Shown one piece after another: positions 43,101 through 51,931 of a stretch of DNA of 64,000 nucleotides (position 1 is the first letter of the stretch; the number at the start of each line of letters is the position of its first letter). Source of the DNA: Rossellomorea aquimaris (lineage in GTDB: Bacteria > Bacillota > Bacilli > Bacillales > Bacillaceae_B); NCBI RefSeq assembly GCF_001877785.1, contig NZ_MINN01000128.1, forward strand, positions 62,001 through 126,000, in the 5' to 3' direction. Position numbers and translations under genes: made by a program. Below the pieces are notes generated by a model, which did no database searches, was not told the origin of the DNA, and saw only the letters and a list, made by a program, of their open reading frames with translations.

Positions 43101-43162
43101 TGCTTGAATGTCCGGCCCCTTAATGTGAGGGGGGTAGGTAAGAGGTGGTTTTTTGTACATTG

Positions 43163-43194
43163 AAAACACATCCTATTTTGGATGTGTTTTTTAT
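43163..43194 (+). terminator. Terminator of selO
   Basis: AAAACACATCC (43163-43173) pairs with GGATGTGTTTT (43180-43190), followed by T-rich sequence. Confidence 0.85.
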
Positions 43195-43309
43195 TTTGCT
43201 TTATTATAGTACTTGGATAGTTATATTTAACTAGTAAAATAGTATTATTTTTAATCGGAAAGGGTATAGGTAAGAAAGTGATTATTCTTGGGGAAAAGAG
43301 GGAGAGGCA

Positions 43310-44386
43310 ATGATTAATATTGAGGAATATATCATTAATCTGTGTCTCATGATTTCATTCATTTATTTGACCTCTTTATTGTACAAACATTTCCTCATGG
43401 AAGCAGACAGAGAATGGAAGGAAGTAACTCTTGTCGTGATTGCTGCACTGACCGGGTGGGTATCGATGTATTTCGGCATCCATCTGACCGAATCGGTGAT
43501 TTTTGACCTGCGCTTTGTCCCGATCATCGTGGCATCCCTTTATGCCACAAGGCGCCGTTACATCGTATGGGTGGGAATAGGCATCGGTTTGATGAGATTC
43601 ACCTTCGGCTTCAGTCTGGCGGCCGCGGTGGGATTCATTAATATGGTTTTCCTTGCACTGATGGGAGTGTTGATTTCCTATCTGACCCGGTCCTGGACGT
43701 ACCGGAGGAAGATGTGGACGGTGGTCCTGGCATTGAACCTGCTTAATACACTCATCATCGTCCTGCTGGGAGTGATTCCGATTAACGATATTCTGCGGAT
43801 GATCATGCCGACCGTATTCCCCGCAAACATTCTATTAAGCCTGCTGCTCGTATGGATTGTGAAAGATATGATTGATGAACATGTGAATAAACTGGACTTG
43901 ATGGACAAGGCAGGCAGGGATCCATTGACGAAATTATACAACCGAAGGGCGTTCCTGCGTTATTTTAAAAAATACAGTGAAGACGAGAGGATTTTCCCTT
44001 TATCCCTCGGCTTTATCGATATCGATCATTTCAAAAAAGTGAACGACCAATTTGGCCACAGCACAGGTGACCTGGTGCTGCAGCATGTCAGCGGACTGAT
44101 TGCCGGCAGCCTGCGGAATGTTGATATTGTGGCAAGGTACGGAGGGGAAGAATTCGTTGTCCTTCTGCCGGATTGCAGCCAGGAGAATGCAAGGATGATC
44201 ATGGAACGGGTAAGGGAAGCCGTAGAGGGCGATCCGTTTCGAAACAACGGAGTCACCATAGGGATTACACTGTCTGTTGGAATTGCCGCCACACCCGGGG
44301 TCGGGCCGAAAGAACTGCTGGAAGCGGCCGACCGGGCCGTTTATCTGGCAAAGAATAAAGGCAGAAACAGGGTGGAGAGTGCATGA
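43310..44386 (+). CDS. Diguanylate cyclase with 5TM sensor (DgcK-like)
   Basis: 358 aa, nearly the length of Bacillus subtilis DgcK. Five to six membrane helices (1-185) form a 5TMR_LYT-type sensor, followed by a GGDEF domain ('RDPLTKLYNRRAFLRYFKKY' onwards). The active site is GGEEF at 278-282. An inhibitory RxxD site, RNVD, lies at 269-272, five residues upstream as required. It should make cyclic di-GMP from GTP at the membrane under product feedback. ATG follows GGGAGAGGC. Confidence 0.88.
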   Translation: MINIEEYIINLCLMISFIYLTSLLYKHFLMEADREWKEVTLVVIAALTGWVSMYFGIHLTESVIFDLRFVPIIVASLYATRRRYIVWVGIGIGLMRFTFGFSLAAAVGFINMVFLALMGVLISYLTRSWTYRRKMWTVVLALNLLNTLIIVLLGVIPINDILRMIMPTVFPANILLSLLLVWIVKDMIDEHVNKLDLMDKAGRDPLTKLYNRRAFLRYFKKYSEDERIFPLSLGFIDIDHFKKVNDQFGHSTGDLVLQHVSGLIAGSLRNVDIVARYGGEEFVVLLPDCSQENARMIMERVREAVEGDPFRNNGVTIGITLSVGIAATPGVGPKELLEAADRAVYLAKNKGRNRVESA

Positions 44387-44401
44387 CCAAATGAGACAGG
44401 G

Positions 44402-44442
44402 AAGCCCGTCTCTCCATATAGTGAAGAGGGATGGGCTTTTTG
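44402..44442 (+). terminator. GCCCGTCCC-family terminator hairpin
   Basis: AAGCCCGTCTCT (44402-44413) pairs with AGAGGGATGGGCTT (44425-44438), followed by TTTT. It ends the cyclase gene. Confidence 0.8.
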
Positions 44443-44549
44443 GGTTTAAAGCCGAACGATTGTTAAATAAATAAAATTAAAATTCGTATTTAGTATTGAA
44501 ACTGACTCCCCCCTCTGTTAGACTTACTTCGTAATCAACTACATAGCAC

Positions 44550-44745
44550 ACTCGTATAAACTCAGTAATATGGTCTGAGAGTCTCTACCTGGTTCCCATT
44601 GGAAGAACCGGACTACGGGTTGAAGTATTGTTCGGGTTTCCAATGTAAATCCGAACAACGGGGATATAGTGTGCCTTGTTTATCCATACTTTGACTTTAC
44701 GGTCCGGAAGGTAGAGAGAAAATTCTCTTTTTCCGGACCTTTTAT
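44550..44745 (+). promoter_or_regulatory. Purine (guanine-class) riboswitch with terminator
   Basis: The aptamer spans 44550-44620. P1 is ACTCG/CGGGT. The J1/2 TATAA, P2 loop 'ATATGG', J2/3 'TCTCTACC' and J3/1 'GGACTACGGG' are all recognisable. The specificity base (position 74 in the xpt numbering) is C in GGACTA, so guanine or hypoxanthine is the ligand rather than adenine. The U at position 51 is kept, which argues against a 2'-deoxyguanosine type. A strong terminator at 44701-44744 (GGTCCGGAA/TTCCGGACC, then TTTT) would stop transcription when ligand is bound. Confidence 0.9.
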
Positions 44746-44784
44746 TGTCTTTACGGGAGACATCATTCAACAGGAGGGTACAAC

Positions 44785-45645
44785 ATGGTAAAAAAATTTA
44801 TTTCATTCATCATCCTTGCGGCTTTGGCTGTGACGGGGCTTACGGGGTGCAGCTCGTCCAAGGAACAGGGCGCTGCAGAAGCGAAGGAGAAGCAGCCGAT
44901 CATCGTTCAGGGCCCGATGCCCATCGAAGCTGAAAAACTGGCGGGGCATCTGGAAGATGTAAAAGAAGAAAAATCAGGATCATTCGTTTTTTATAAAGGG
45001 AAGCTGGAAGGCTACCCGGTCATCATTGCAAAGACAGGAAAGGGTATGGAAAATACCGCGGCCGCGACTGCACTGGCCATTGAAAAATATGATCCGGCAG
45101 CCATTATCAATCAGGGGACATCCGGAGGTCACGATCCTGAATTGAATGTCTTTGATATCGTGCTGGGGGAAAGAACGGTAAACTTGGGGTCGTTGAAAAC
45201 AGGCGCTCTGAATGAAGGCGAAGGCATCGAACCGAAGGAATGGATCCCGATGGACTTGATGGCTTCTGAAGGAAGTGCCGGGGAAGATCCTGATGCAGAG
45301 AATATCCGTTATTTCGAAGGCGATGAAGACCTGCTGGCAGCGGCTAAAGCCGTGAAAGGGAAATACGAGAAGGGGAAAGTCGTCGAGGGGACGATCGGTT
45401 CCGCCGACGTTTGGAATAATGAAGTGGACCGCATCAACTGGTTCCATGAAAAGTATGGCACCTCTGTGGAGGAAATGGAAGGAGCTGCCGGTGCGCAGAT
45501 CGCGGCCGCTTACGACGTTCCATTTCTCGGAATCCGCGTGTTGTCCAACAATAAAGTGAACGGCGGGCAGTACAACCCCGATACAGCAGAAGCCAACCAG
45601 GCATACGTGTTGGAAGTCCTGAAAGAATACATTAAAACAAAATAA
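44785..45645 (+). CDS. Lipoprotein purine nucleosidase, MTA/SAH nucleosidase-like
   Basis: 286 aa. A lipoprotein signal ends at LTGC (Cys22). The mature part has the nucleoside phosphorylase/MTAN fold: 'VIIAKTGKGMENTAAATALAIEKYDPAAIINQGTSGG', 'IGSADVWNN', 'VEEMEGAAGAQIAAAYDVPFLGIRVLSNNK' with the purine- and ribose-binding region MEGAA. It would act outside the membrane to release purine base from nucleosides. Control by the upstream guanine riboswitch fits purine salvage. Classical Pfs is cytoplasmic, so this is a distinct, exported relative. Confidence 0.85.
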   Translation: MVKKFISFIILAALAVTGLTGCSSSKEQGAAEAKEKQPIIVQGPMPIEAEKLAGHLEDVKEEKSGSFVFYKGKLEGYPVIIAKTGKGMENTAAATALAIEKYDPAAIINQGTSGGHDPELNVFDIVLGERTVNLGSLKTGALNEGEGIEPKEWIPMDLMASEGSAGEDPDAENIRYFEGDEDLLAAAKAVKGKYEKGKVVEGTIGSADVWNNEVDRINWFHEKYGTSVEEMEGAAGAQIAAAYDVPFLGIRVLSNNKVNGGQYNPDTAEANQAYVLEVLKEYIKTK

Positions 45646-45661
45646 ACCAGCCTGACGAAAT

Positions 45662-45715
45662 AAGCCCGTCCCTCCATGTGTTCATCCATTAACCATGTGT
45701 GGGGCGGGCTTTTTT
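45662..45715 (+). terminator. GCCCGTCCC-family terminator hairpin
   Basis: AAGCCCGTCCCTCCATGTG pairs with CATGTGTGGGGCGGGCTT, followed by TTTTT. Confidence 0.85.
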
Positions 45716-45821
45716 CCGAGTGTTTGTGTGTTTAGAAAAGGAAATGATAAGGGAAAGATATCTCTATGTGAGGATCCGGGATCGGAAAATGGTTACCGGA
45801 ACGAATACTGGGAGGGATTAT

Positions 45822-46763
45822 ATGAGAGCCATTGTAATCGATCAATATGGAGATAAGGATGTACTTAATGAACGGGAAGTGGAGCAGCCGGATATTGGAG
45901 ACAATCAAGTGCTCCTGTCCAACCGTGCTACTTCCATCAACCCGATTGACTGGAAGGTACGTGAAGGATATCTGAAAGATATGCTTCCCTTTGATTTTCC
46001 CATCATCCTGGGCTGGGATGCAGCAGGAGTCGTGGCAAGGAAAGGGAAGAATGTAGAGGGCTTCGAAATTGGAGACAGGGTATTTGCACGCCCCGATACG
46101 ACCAACCGCGGTACATATGCTGAATATGTTGCCGTGGATGATCATCTGCTCGCCCCGATGCCGGAGTCGATGAGCTTTGAAGAAGCTGCAGCCATCCCGC
46201 TTGCAGGATTGACGGCCTGGCAGTGCCTGGTTGACTTTTCCGATATCAAAGAAGGGGATAAGGTCCTGATTCATGCGGGCTCCGGGGGAGTCGGGAATTT
46301 TGCCATCCAGATCGCCAAAAGCTTCGGAGCGCATGTCGCCGCTACGGCAAGCGGCAAGAATGAAGAGTTTGTGAAGTCGCTCAGGGCAGACCAGTTCATC
46401 AATTATAAAGAGGATGACTTCAGCGAGGTTCTTAATGATTTCGACATCGTCCTCGATACAATGGGCGGTGAGGTCCAGTCGGGCAGCTATAAAGTATTAA
46501 AAAAAGGCGGGAAACTCGTTTCCATCGCTCAGCCGCCGAATGAGGATGAAGCAAAGGAGTACGGCATCGAAGCCGGATTCCTGTGGCTCGAGCCGAAAGG
46601 TGAGCAATTGAAACAGCTTGCAGATCTCTTTGAAAAAGGTCAGCTGAAACCGGTCATAGGCGACACCTTCCCCTTCAATGAACAAGGGTTGAAGGATGCG
46701 CATGCGTTGAGTGAAACCCATCATGCAAAAGGGAAGATTGTAATAAAAATAAATGAAGTTTAA
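45822..46763 (+). CDS. NADP-dependent zinc-free alcohol dehydrogenase-like oxidoreductase (quinone reductase type)
   Basis: 313 aa medium-chain reductase. ATG 45822 follows GGGAGGG. The N-terminal domain has 'NPIDWKVREGYLKDMLPFDFPIILGWDAAGVV', and the Rossmann motif is 'VLIHAGSGGVGNFAIQIAKSFGA'. There are no structural zinc Cys residues. The ending 'AHALSETHHAKGKIVIKI' is typical of quinone oxidoreductase-like enzymes. The substrate is unknown. Confidence 0.85.
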   Translation: MRAIVIDQYGDKDVLNEREVEQPDIGDNQVLLSNRATSINPIDWKVREGYLKDMLPFDFPIILGWDAAGVVARKGKNVEGFEIGDRVFARPDTTNRGTYAEYVAVDDHLLAPMPESMSFEEAAAIPLAGLTAWQCLVDFSDIKEGDKVLIHAGSGGVGNFAIQIAKSFGAHVAATASGKNEEFVKSLRADQFINYKEDDFSEVLNDFDIVLDTMGGEVQSGSYKVLKKGGKLVSIAQPPNEDEAKEYGIEAGFLWLEPKGEQLKQLADLFEKGQLKPVIGDTFPFNEQGLKDAHALSETHHAKGKIVIKINEV

Positions 46764-46784
46764 TCTGAAGAAATTAAGAAAAGG

Positions 46785-46818
46785 CTTCGGGATCCGAACA
46801 TGATCCCGAAGTTTTTTT
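46785..46818 (+). terminator. Intrinsic terminator
   Basis: CTTCGGGATC (46785-46794) pairs with GATCCCGAAG (46802-46811), followed by seven T residues. Confidence 0.9.
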
Positions 46819-46875
46819 GGCCCGTCCCTCGCTGCGCTGACGCATTAGCGCGCCGAGGGACGGGCCCTGTTTTTT
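46819..46875 (+). repeat. GCCCGTCCC-family hairpin
   Basis: GGCCCGTCCCTCG (46819-46831) pairs perfectly with CGAGGGACGGGCC (46854-46866), followed by CTGTTTTTT. It sits immediately behind another complete terminator, so termination by this copy would be redundant; this favours an inserted repeat. Confidence 0.8.
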
Positions 46876-46938
46876 CATTGGTTCTTATGGTAAGATGATG
46901 AACTTAAAGACATGCAGCAGATAGGGCGGAGGGAACGC

Positions 46939-47091
46939 ATGAGCAAACCAAAGAAAAAAAGCGGAACGGGTCAAGGTACCGGCAAGAAGGGCTGGAATCG
47001 CTGGCAGGCGGGAGCCAATAAGGCAAAGAGCAATAAACCTTATAAGAGTAAAGGTGTGAAGCACGGGAACAAATCGGATGCAGACAAGTAA
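46939..47091 (+). CDS. DUF3934-like small basic protein
   Basis: 50 aa, very basic. It begins MSKPKKKSGTGQGTGKKGWN and continues with repeated N-K and Y-K-S-K-G patterns. GGAGGG lies 5 nt before the ATG. The GTGQGTG-KKGWNRWQ arrangement resembles Bacillus DUF3934 proteins as I remember them. RNA or ribosome binding is possible from the charge but not shown. It lies between a terminator and the cold-shock gene. Confidence 0.6.
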   Translation: MSKPKKKSGTGQGTGKKGWNRWQAGANKAKSNKPYKSKGVKHGNKSDADK

Positions 47092-47290
47092 GGAAGGCCA
47101 AAAAAGCCGGCTGCAGCCAACTTCTTTCATAAAGATTTGCTTTTAGTTTCTTTACGTGTTAAGGTTAGTAAGAATTATTTTTGTTCGGTCTGTAAGGAAT
47201 GAAAGTATTTAAACTTTTCGCCTTTGATATCTAACTTGAGCAACAATAGTAATAACATGTGGACTTGACTCCACGCAGGAGGAAACAATT
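47092..47290 (+). promoter_or_regulatory. Long leader of the cold-shock gene with hairpin next to the ribosome site
   Basis: About 200 nt lie before the csp start, as usual for cold-shock leaders. GTGGA (47259-47263) pairs with TCCAC (47270-47274) immediately before AGGAGG (47277-47282). Structure switching with temperature in csp leaders is established for other bacteria; here it is an inference. Confidence 0.45.
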
Positions 47291-47491
47291 ATGGAACAAG
47301 GTACAGTAAAATGGTTTAATGCAGAAAAAGGTTTCGGTTTCATCGAAGTCGAAGGTGGAGAAGATGTATTCGTACATTTCTCAGCTATCCAAGGCGAAGG
47401 ATTTAAATCTTTAGACGAAGGCCAAAAAGTAACGTTTGACACAGAACAAGGTCAACGCGGACTTCAAGCGGCTAACGTAAACAAAGCGTAA
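47291..47491 (+). CDS. Cold-shock protein (CspB/CspD family)
   Basis: 66 aa single cold-shock domain. RNP1 is 'KGFGFIEV' and RNP2 is 'VFVHFSAI', with the start '[14 protein letters not shown]'. It binds single-stranded nucleic acid and melts RNA structure. It is followed by a hairpin terminator and then by the dbpA helicase gene, so both RNA-remodelling genes adjoin. Confidence 0.93.
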   Translation: MEQGTVKWFNAEKGFGFIEVEGGEDVFVHFSAIQGEGFKSLDEGQKVTFDTEQGQRGLQAANVNKA

Positions 47492-47503
47492 CAGCTTTAA
47501 ACG

Positions 47504-47533
47504 AAGGACTCTCTTTGCAGGGTCCTTTTTTTA
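47504..47533 (+). terminator. Terminator of the csp gene
   Basis: AAGGAC (47504-47509) pairs with GTCCTT (47522-47527), followed by TTTTT. Confidence 0.8.
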
Positions 47534-47571
47534 TGCGTACATTTAATAAAAAATGAAAATGAGGGTGTTAT

Positions 47572-49017
47572 ATGAATACGAAACGATTTTCCGATTTCGG
47601 ACTCAGCGTGGAAATTGCCAGGGCCCTGACGGAACTGGGGTATGAAACTCCGACTGAAGTGCAGTCAAGGGTACTGCCTGTGGCGTTGGAAAAGAAAGAT
47701 CTTGTCGTAAAATCGCAGACCGGAAGCGGAAAGACGGCTTCATTCGGGATTCCGCTTTGTGAAATGGTGGAGTGGGAAGAGAACAAGCCTCAGGCACTGA
47801 TCCTCACCCCTACCCGGGAGCTTGCGGTCCAAGTGAAAGAAGACATCACCAATATAGGGAGATTTAAGCGGATCAAAGCCGCCGCCGTATACGGGAAATC
47901 CCCTTTTCACCGTCAAAAGCTTGAACTGAACCAAAAAACGCATGTGGTCGCAGGTACACCCGGCCGTGTACTTGATCATATCGAAAAAGGGACATTTCCG
48001 CTGGATAAGCTGAATTATCTTGTCATCGATGAAGCGGACGAGATGCTCAATATGGGCTTTATCGAACAGGTTGAAGCGATCATAAAGGAACTCCCTGCCG
48101 AAAGAGTGACATTGACATTCTCAGCCACACTGCCGGAGGATGTCGAATCGCTTTGCCACAAATACATGAAAGACCCCGTGAACATCGAGGTGAAAGCGAA
48201 GGGCATCACCACTCATAACATTGACCACTCTGTCATACAAGTGGATGAGAAAGATAAGTTTTCACTGCTGATGGATGTGACGACCGTTGAAAACCCGGAT
48301 AGCTGCATCATTTTTTGCCGGACCAAAGAGAATGTGGATAAGGTCTGTGACGAGTTGTTTGATAAAGGATTTCCGGTCGATAAGATTCATGGCGGCATGA
48401 ATCAGGAAGCCCGTTTTGAGGTGATGGATGAATTTAAACGGGGAGAATTCCGTTATCTTGCCGCAACAGATGTGGCGGCAAGAGGGATTGATGTCGAGCG
48501 GATTTCACACGTCATCAATTATGATCTTCCACTTGAAAAAGAAAGTTACGTCCATCGAACCGGAAGAACAGGGCGGGCAGGGAACTCTGGAAAAGCGATC
48601 ACGTTCATCACTCCTTATGAAGAAAAATTCCTGGAGGAGATTGAAGCGTATATCGGTTTTACGATAGCGGAAGTTCAGGCTCCTTCAAAAGACGAGGTTG
48701 TGATGGCGGCAAGTGCTTTTGAGGAAAAATTAAATCGAATGCCGGACATCAAATCAGATAAAAGCGAACGATTAAACAAAGAAATCATGAAGCTTTATTT
48801 CAACGGCGGGAAGAAAAAGAAGCTAAGGGCAGTGGATTTTGTCGGAACCATCGCCAAAATTGAAGGCGTGACCGCAGACGACATCGGCATCATCACCATC
48901 CAGGAAAACCTGACCTATGTCGATATACTCAACGGAAAAGGTCCGCTTGTTCTCCAAGCCATGAAAACCACCCCCGTTAAAGGGAAGAAACTAAAAGTCC
49001 ACGAGGCAAGAAATTAA
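47572..49017 (+). CDS. dbpA: ATP-dependent RNA helicase DbpA
   Basis: 481 aa DEAD-box helicase. Q-motif region '[26 protein letters not shown]', Walker A 'SQTGSGKT', 'PTRELA', 'VIDEADEML', 'SAT', and '[12 protein letters not shown]' are all intact. The C-terminal 75 residues ('[42 protein letters not shown]') are the RNA-binding domain that in DbpA/YxiN recognises hairpin 92 of 23S rRNA. It acts in large-subunit assembly. Confidence 0.9.
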   Translation: MNTKRFSDFGLSVEIARALTELGYETPTEVQSRVLPVALEKKDLVVKSQTGSGKTASFGIPLCEMVEWEENKPQALILTPTRELAVQVKEDITNIGRFKRIKAAAVYGKSPFHRQKLELNQKTHVVAGTPGRVLDHIEKGTFPLDKLNYLVIDEADEMLNMGFIEQVEAIIKELPAERVTLTFSATLPEDVESLCHKYMKDPVNIEVKAKGITTHNIDHSVIQVDEKDKFSLLMDVTTVENPDSCIIFCRTKENVDKVCDELFDKGFPVDKIHGGMNQEARFEVMDEFKRGEFRYLAATDVAARGIDVERISHVINYDLPLEKESYVHRTGRTGRAGNSGKAITFITPYEEKFLEEIEAYIGFTIAEVQAPSKDEVVMAASAFEEKLNRMPDIKSDKSERLNKEIMKLYFNGGKKKKLRAVDFVGTIAKIEGVTADDIGIITIQENLTYVDILNGKGPLVLQAMKTTPVKGKKLKVHEARN

Positions 49018-49021
49018 AAAG

Positions 49022-49068
49022 GCCCGTCCCGCGGCACGCTGACGAATTAACGTGCCGAGGGACGGGCT
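49022..49068. terminator. GCCCGTCCC-family hairpin between convergent genes
   Basis: GCCCGTCCC (49022-49030) pairs with GGGACGGGC (49059-49067), with an inner GGCACG/CGTGCC stem. The right arm overlaps the 3' end of the nei coding sequence, which therefore gained its last residues (EARPSAR) from the element. Confidence 0.75.
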
Positions 49069-49889
49069 TCTGCATTTTGGCATTCCGGGCAGTAGTAAAG
49101 TCTCCTGGAAGCAGCTTGTGTTTTTTCGATTTCGGTGCCGCATATGAAACAGTGTGCGCCTTCCCGGTTGAAAACCCAGTGACGATAGCGGGAGCGCTTG
49201 ACACCTTCAGCCTTCAATTTTTCTGCGAGCTCAAGATCATTCGTGATTCCTCCTGTCCGGTAAGATTGTTCCATCAATCGGATGATGGCTCCGGCAGCTT
49301 TTACAAGTTGATCTTCACTGCAATCAATTGGACGGAGAGAGGGATGGATGCCTGCAGAAAATAGAATTTCAGATCTCAAATAATTCCCGATCCCTGCCAC
49401 GAATCCCTGGTCTAACAAAAGGATTGCCCATCTTCTTCTTAAAAACTTCCTATCTCTTATCCGCTGCAGCAGATCCCGAGTGGTAACCTTCTCACTCAAA
49501 ATATCAGGCCCGGCCTTCGCAATGAAAGGATGCTCGCTGACCTCCTCGTCTCGCAGCACGTCAATATCGGATGAACTGTACAGAAGTGCGGACTTCTTCT
49601 CATTATGTAACGCCAATCGCAGCTGACGATTAGTCTTGGGATAGTTATATACATTCCTTACGTACCATTTTCCGTAAAGCTGATTATGTGAGTATATGGT
49701 GTAGCCATTGTCAAAGCGGATCAGCATGGCTTTCCCTTTGGTGTCTACCCCCGTCACAACAGCACCCTGCAAGATATCCTCATAACCCTGCAGTTCCTGA
49801 AAAGCAAAATAAACATCCGCCACCTGTTTGTGCTGAAGGGCGCGTTCAATTTGATCGGCCGCCCTCCTGATTTCTGGACCTTCCGGCAT
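49047..49889 (-). CDS. nei: Endonuclease VIII-like DNA glycosylase (Fpg/Nei family)
   Basis: 280 aa. The start at 49889 after AAAGGAGGAG gives the obligatory N-terminus MPEGPEIRR: after Met removal, Pro is the Schiff-base nucleophile and Glu the acid. The H2TH region 'LLDQGFVAGIGNYLRSEILFSAGIHP' and the C-terminal zinc finger 'CFICGT...YYCPEC' are intact. It removes oxidised bases. Nei rather than Fpg is favoured by sequence style and a helical 'QLYGKWYV' region. Confidence 0.82.
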   Translation of the reverse strand: MPEGPEIRRAADQIERALQHKQVADVYFAFQELQGYEDILQGAVVTGVDTKGKAMLIRFDNGYTIYSHNQLYGKWYVRNVYNYPKTNRQLRLALHNEKKSALLYSSSDIDVLRDEEVSEHPFIAKAGPDILSEKVTTRDLLQRIRDRKFLRRRWAILLLDQGFVAGIGNYLRSEILFSAGIHPSLRPIDCSEDQLVKAAGAIIRLMEQSYRTGGITNDLELAEKLKAEGVKRSRYRHWVFNREGAHCFICGTEIEKTQAASRRLYYCPECQNAEARPSAR

Positions 49890-49942
49890 ATATTCTCCTC
49901 CTTTTAATATAGAAGTTCCCTGATTTAACACGTTGTAATCCC

Positions 49943-49998
49943 TTAAAGCCCGTCACTCGATGCACTAACGCATTAATGCACAGAAGGACGGGCTTTAA
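49943..49998. repeat. GCCCGTCCC-family hairpin
   Basis: TTAAAGCCCGTC (49943-49954) pairs with GACGGGCTTTAA (49987-49998), with an inner TGCAC...ATGCA stem. It lies between two divergent gene starts (nei on the minus strand, methyltransferase on the plus), where a terminator is not needed. Confidence 0.75.
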
Positions 49999-50074
49999 GA
50001 CGGCAGTTTACAAGGATGGTACAATGGAGAAATAGCAGCTTTGAGGAAATAAACGATCACACGGAGATGAATTT

Positions 50075-51019
50075 ATGAAAACAATAACAATCGAACCAAG
50101 TTCGTATATATATACTTTTACATTTGAACCAAATGAAGAAGGCTTATGTGCGTTGGAGAGGCGCGCATTATTCAGTGTTGACTCTGAATCCGGTATTGTT
50201 GAAAGTACGTATGAAATCAATCCAAGCAGAAGCCCGTTCATAAAAGAAAGGCTCGGCATCATCTGCGAGGGTGAGAGTATAGAAGAATTAACAGAGGAAG
50301 TAAATAAATTAGAATCCTTCGATGGTTTCAAAATTGTTTTTGTGCAAAATCCCGATCATGAAAGAGTAGGCTTTAAAAAACTGCGCAAAATCGAAAAGGA
50401 AGTCGGCCTTCATATGAAGGGTGCAGCGGAACTGATCGACCCCTCCATTTGGCTCGGCATCCTGAACACGGGTGAGAAATGGGTGCTTGGGGAATACTCA
50501 AAAAACGAAGCGATCTGGTTAAAGCATCAATGGAAGCCGCACAGTTATTCAACTGCCCTCGGCACCCGCGTCGCGAGGGCCGTCGTGAATATTGCTGCCC
50601 CCAAAACGGATGGGGTGAAACTTATAGACCCATGCTGCGGCATCGGGACGGTACTCATCGAAGCGTTATCAATGGGCATCGATATCATCGGAAGTGACCG
50701 GAATCCTCTGATCCTATCGGGAGTGAGGGAGAACATGGATCACTTTGGCCTCAATGGGGAAGTCACATGCAGGGATGTACGCGACGTCACCGGGAATTAC
50801 GATGCAGCCATCATCGATCTTCCTTATAATTTATGCTCGGTGATCACAGTGGAGGAGCAGCTTGAAATGCTCCAGAGTGCAAGGCGGTTTGCTTCTAAAG
50901 TCGTCATCGTCACCGTCGAGGATGTCGACCCCGTTATCCTTGAGGCCGGGTTCACGATTACGGACCGGTGCGAGGTCACGAAAGCTAATTTTGTCCGCCA
51001 TGTTATTGTGTGCAAATAG
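50075..51019 (+). CDS. TRM11/UPF0020-like RNA methyltransferase
   Basis: 314 aa. The N-terminal half is a poorly conserved, possibly THUMP-like RNA-binding region. The C-terminal half is a SAM methyltransferase: motif I 'LIDPCCGIGTVLIEALSMGIDIIGSDRN' (about 187-214) and a catalytic 'DLPYN' in place of DPPY/NPPY (about 249). Such enzymes make N2-methylguanosine in tRNA or rRNA. The D-L-P-Y-N motif suits the TRM11 group. Target unknown. Confidence 0.75.
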   Translation: MKTITIEPSSYIYTFTFEPNEEGLCALERRALFSVDSESGIVESTYEINPSRSPFIKERLGIICEGESIEELTEEVNKLESFDGFKIVFVQNPDHERVGFKKLRKIEKEVGLHMKGAAELIDPSIWLGILNTGEKWVLGEYSKNEAIWLKHQWKPHSYSTALGTRVARAVVNIAAPKTDGVKLIDPCCGIGTVLIEALSMGIDIIGSDRNPLILSGVRENMDHFGLNGEVTCRDVRDVTGNYDAAIIDLPYNLCSVITVEEQLEMLQSARRFASKVVIVTVEDVDPVILEAGFTITDRCEVTKANFVRHVIVCK

Positions 51020-51140
51020 ACACGGCCTGAAAAAAGTGACTGATAAAAATTACTAAAAGGCTTTAGTTGGAGTTTCCCATTAATACATGCTATATTTGTG
51101 CGAATAACAAAGAAAGCAATTTGTATGAGGAGAGAATGAC

Positions 51141-51806
51141 ATGAATCAGAAGTGGGAAGCTGCAATTGATTCTTTATCCGAGGTGACTGTCACGTCCCAT
51201 CCCAATAATGAACCAGTCACGATCGCGGGCGGACATGACCGCCTCCGCTGCATCGGAGTGGGGACGGATGCGGCTGTTTTCCAGCATCTCGATGTTCCGG
51301 AATTTGCTTTTAAAGTGTATGCAGAAGAAAAGGCTGACAAAATAAAGATTGAAGAAAAGGTCTACGGCATGATCGGGGATTCACCTTATTTCTCCACCTG
51401 CTATGCTGCTTATGATACCTTTCTCGTCCTGAGTTATGAAGAAGGCATCACACTCTTTGACTGCATCCTGCAAGGTGTCCATATCCCCCGGCAGGTCGTG
51501 AAAGATGTAGAAGATGCCCGGGATTACGTACGTGAAAAGGGCCTGAACCCCCGCGACATCCATTTGAAAAACATCCTGATGAAGGACGGGCGGGCGAAGA
51601 TCATCGATGTATCAGAATATATACTTCCGGGAAACGATTTCCGCTGGGAGCATCTGAAAAAGGGCTATGAGGATTATTATCAGCTGATTGACGGGAAAGC
51701 GGTCCCGTTCTGGCTGGTCGAAACCGTCCGCAAATGGTACAACCAGTGGAATTCGTCTTATGATGAATTCATGAAGATTGTCTTGAAGTTCACTTCGTTT
51801 CGATAG
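51141..51806 (+). CDS. Atypical Ser/Thr protein kinase (YrzF-like)
   Basis: 221 aa, like Bacillus YrzF. It has a glycine-poor P-loop region 'IGVGTDAAVFQ', Lys in 'FAFKVYAEE', the catalytic loop 'LNPRDIHLKNILM' in place of HRDxxxxN and 'KIIDVSEY' in place of DFG. The usual C-lobe is shortened. Activity is plausible but the substituted catalytic residues leave doubt. It is monocistronic and followed by a strong terminator. Confidence 0.75.
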   Translation: MNQKWEAAIDSLSEVTVTSHPNNEPVTIAGGHDRLRCIGVGTDAAVFQHLDVPEFAFKVYAEEKADKIKIEEKVYGMIGDSPYFSTCYAAYDTFLVLSYEEGITLFDCILQGVHIPRQVVKDVEDARDYVREKGLNPRDIHLKNILMKDGRAKIIDVSEYILPGNDFRWEHLKKGYEDYYQLIDGKAVPFWLVETVRKWYNQWNSSYDEFMKIVLKFTSFR

Positions 51807-51817
51807 GATGACGATAG

Positions 51818-51858
51818 AGAGGCGCTTCCCTGTATGACAGGGGGGCGTCTTTTTTTAG
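51818..51858 (+). terminator. Terminator of the YrzF-like gene
   Basis: AGGCGCTTCCCTGT pairs with ACAGGGGGGCGTCT (51837-51850) with small internal mismatches, followed by seven T residues. Confidence 0.8.
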
Positions 51859-51931
51859 GTACTTTTTCCTGCAGCCCCCTCATAAAAAGGGGTTATTCAA
51901 CATAAAGTTTACATCAGGAGGTGGTGCAGTG

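Noticed and set aside
49047-49068. End of nei as evidence for a truncated gene
   Set aside because: The zinc finger is complete before the hairpin element; only a few extra residues derive from the element.
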